From Bacteroidota bacterium (GTDB taxonomy: Bacteria; Bacteroidota; Bacteroidia; Bacteroidales; P3): a stretch of 35,238 nucleotides of DNA. The notes under the pieces are model-generated. The model did no database searches. It was not told the DNA's origin and saw only the letters and a list, made by a program, of their open reading frames with translations. The translations under genes and the position numbers were made by a program. Of this stretch, positions 33,945-35,238 are shown one piece after another; the stretch's first letter is position 1, and every line of letters begins with the position of its first letter. The DNA is taken from NCBI GenBank assembly GCA_017860255.1, contig JAFNAR010000028.1:1-35238 (forward strand), written 5' to 3'.

Positions 33945-34919
33945 TTATATACTCTTAGGATCAAAACCATTTTTTATTGCAATATCTATATTTTTCTTTG
34001 CTTGTTCATTATATTCTTGTTCCTTTTCAGGTATAATCTTTGCAAGTTCTTGAAAAGCTAAGCCTCGTTTATAATAAATATCCCATGCTTTAGGATCTAA
34101 TTCTATTAACTTATTATAATCTAATATAGCTTTATCATAATCTTTTAAGAAGCAATCGTATAAAATTGCTCTATTAAAATAATTTCTAAAATTTGGTTTT
34201 AATTCTATTAACTTATTACTATCTATTAAAGCTTTATCATATTTTTCATAGAATATATTAAAAAAATATCTTTCATTATAAAAAATACTTTCATTAGGAG
34301 CTAATTCAATTTTTTTATTATAGTCTAATAATGCTTTATCATAATCTTTTAAATAAGAATATAAATTACCTCTTTCATCATAAGCAGATATATTGTTAGG
34401 ATCTAATTCTATAATTTGAGAATATAAATCAATTTTTTTTTGATTATCTTTTTCATTAGATGCTTCTGTAAATAGTTTATTTATCAAAGATTCTTGAGCA
34501 GAGGCTTTAGCTTCTTGTTCTGCTTTTGTAACAATACCTTCTACTTCTTTTACTCTTTTTTCTGATTTTTCAATACTTTTTACCTTTTCACCAACATCTA
34601 ATATTTGATCATTTAATTCTTTAATTTGATTATTAACATTTTGTTCTCTTCTTCTTGTTAATATAATGGGAACAAAAATATTTGATATAGTAAATATTGT
34701 TGCTAACACTCCTATCCAACCAATCATAAAAGATACATTCTCTTTATATTCTTTTATATTATCATTATTTTCTTTGACATTATATTCTAAATTATAAACC
34801 TGTTTCTCTAAAAGATCAATTTTTTGCTCATTGGTTGGAGAATTTGGATTTAAGGGTTTTTGTTCAGCATAAGTTAATGCAGAAACAAATAAAAATAAAA
34901 TTGTAATAAGTTTTTTCAT
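33945..34919 (-). CDS. Membrane-anchored TPR protein
   Basis: Protein of about 324 aa. I choose the ATG at 34919 (MKKLITILFLFVSALTYAE): the longer frame from 34940 would begin inside the -7 box at 34938-34945. A signal peptide is followed by a second hydrophobic segment (about 64-90, WIGVLATIFTISNIFVPIIL) with arginines after it, a coiled coil (about 92-140), and four or so TPR units (YDKALLDYNKKIELAPN, YDKALIDSNKLIELKPN, YDKAILDYNKLIELDPK). TPRs usually bind protein partners; the partner is unknown. The TPR part appears to be on the cytoplasmic side if the first segment is cleaved. Confidence 0.75.
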   Translation of the reverse strand: MKKLITILFLFVSALTYAEQKPLNPNSPTNEQKIDLLEKQVYNLEYNVKENNDNIKEYKENVSFMIGWIGVLATIFTISNIFVPIILTRRREQNVNNQIKELNDQILDVGEKVKSIEKSEKRVKEVEGIVTKAEQEAKASAQESLINKLFTEASNEKDNQKKIDLYSQIIELDPNNISAYDERGNLYSYLKDYDKALLDYNKKIELAPNESIFYNERYFFNIFYEKYDKALIDSNKLIELKPNFRNYFNRAILYDCFLKDYDKAILDYNKLIELDPKAWDIYYKRGLAFQELAKIIPEKEQEYNEQAKKNIDIAIKNGFDPKSI

Positions 34920-34937
34920 ACTCTTAATTTCAAGTTT

Positions 34938-34945
34938 CAAAGATA
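34938..34945 (-). promoter_or_regulatory. -7 box of the TPR gene; fixes its start
   Basis: TATCTTTG on the minus strand, 19 bp before the ATG at 34919. It overlaps the first codons of the longer reading frame, which argues for the shorter protein. Confidence 0.5.
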
Positions 34946-35147
34946 AGAACTTTAATTGAAAAAATATTATTTGATAATAAATTTCTAACTCTTGGTTTTA
35001 ATTTACTGAAACAAGTTTTTATTTTTCTATCTCCTTATCATTATTATTCGATAAAAATTGACTTAATTATAGAAGAAAAAGAGTTTAAAAAAATGCAAAA
35101 CTCTTTTATAAAGATAGAGAAACAAGAAATAAAACTAATTAATGTCT

Positions 35148-35238
35148 TGTACTGAAAAAAGTTGACACTTTTTATACAAAAAAAGTGTAACAAAAATGGA
35201 GAAAAGAGGCAAGATTACGGATGCAATTCGTATAGAGA
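35148..35238 (+). mobile_element. Left end of an IS3-type insertion sequence with start of its first ORF
   Basis: The end starts TGTACTGAAAAAAGTTGACA, close to the TGTACTG...GACA pattern that opens many IS3-family elements. Inside it, ACACTTTTT (35165-35173) and AAAAAGTGT (35180-35188) form a hairpin. An open frame begins at ATG 35196 (MEKRGKITDAIRIE) and runs off the window, as a transposase OrfA would. The remaining gap from 34946 to 35147 is AT-rich with no gene visible. Confidence 0.55.

Overview
This 35 kb window is AT-rich chromosomal DNA from a member of the Bacteroidetes, most likely Bacteroidales. The evidence is a PorT-family outer-membrane barrel, several secreted BspA-type leucine-rich-repeat proteins ending in type IX secretion (T9SS) sorting domains, and -7 boxes of the Bacteroidetes form TAnnTTTG. 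The species cannot be named from sequence alone. No rRNA, tRNA or CRISPR array was seen.

Layout. The left edge (1-338) holds IS-end-like sequence and four 22-bp repeats with palindromic cores. From 339 to 12410 the minus strand carries housekeeping operons: [PorT-like barrel - coaD - flavin reductase - xerD], HU, [ribH - fmt], an M23/LysM peptidase, [manC - asnS - rpoN - membrane protein] behind a good Bacteroidetes promoter, and a MalY/PatB-type aminotransferase. From about 12585 to 21697 there is an accessory block on the minus strand: four BspA LRR proteins, one YD-like repeat protein and one small secreted protein whose reading frame appears broken near its 3' end. From 21969 to 23883 lies a patchwork of a Qnr/MfpA-like pentapeptide-repeat gene, a small membrane protein, a decayed transposase fragment, and an array of 21-bp repeats with palindromic cores that runs into the typA stop codon.

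The rest (23884-33350) is again mostly housekeeping: alaS-typA, a divergent pair of a small membrane protein and mutL, a secreted YD-like protein, and recN, whose 3' end overlaps its convergent neighbour. The right end has two uncharacterised genes (one TPR) and what looks like the left end of an IS3-type insertion sequence with the first codons of its transposase.

How the parts fit. The accessory proteins carry signal peptides and, in five cases, C-terminal sorting domains, so they should be exported by Sec and then T9SS to the cell surface; their LRR arrays share a conserved internal module. The most unusual signal is that two unrelated sequences, one downstream of xerD and one downstream of typA, share an architecture: odd-length palindromes with a single central C/G, repeated at exactly 22 bp and 21 bp respectively (about two helical turns). 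Nothing in the annotated genes explains this.
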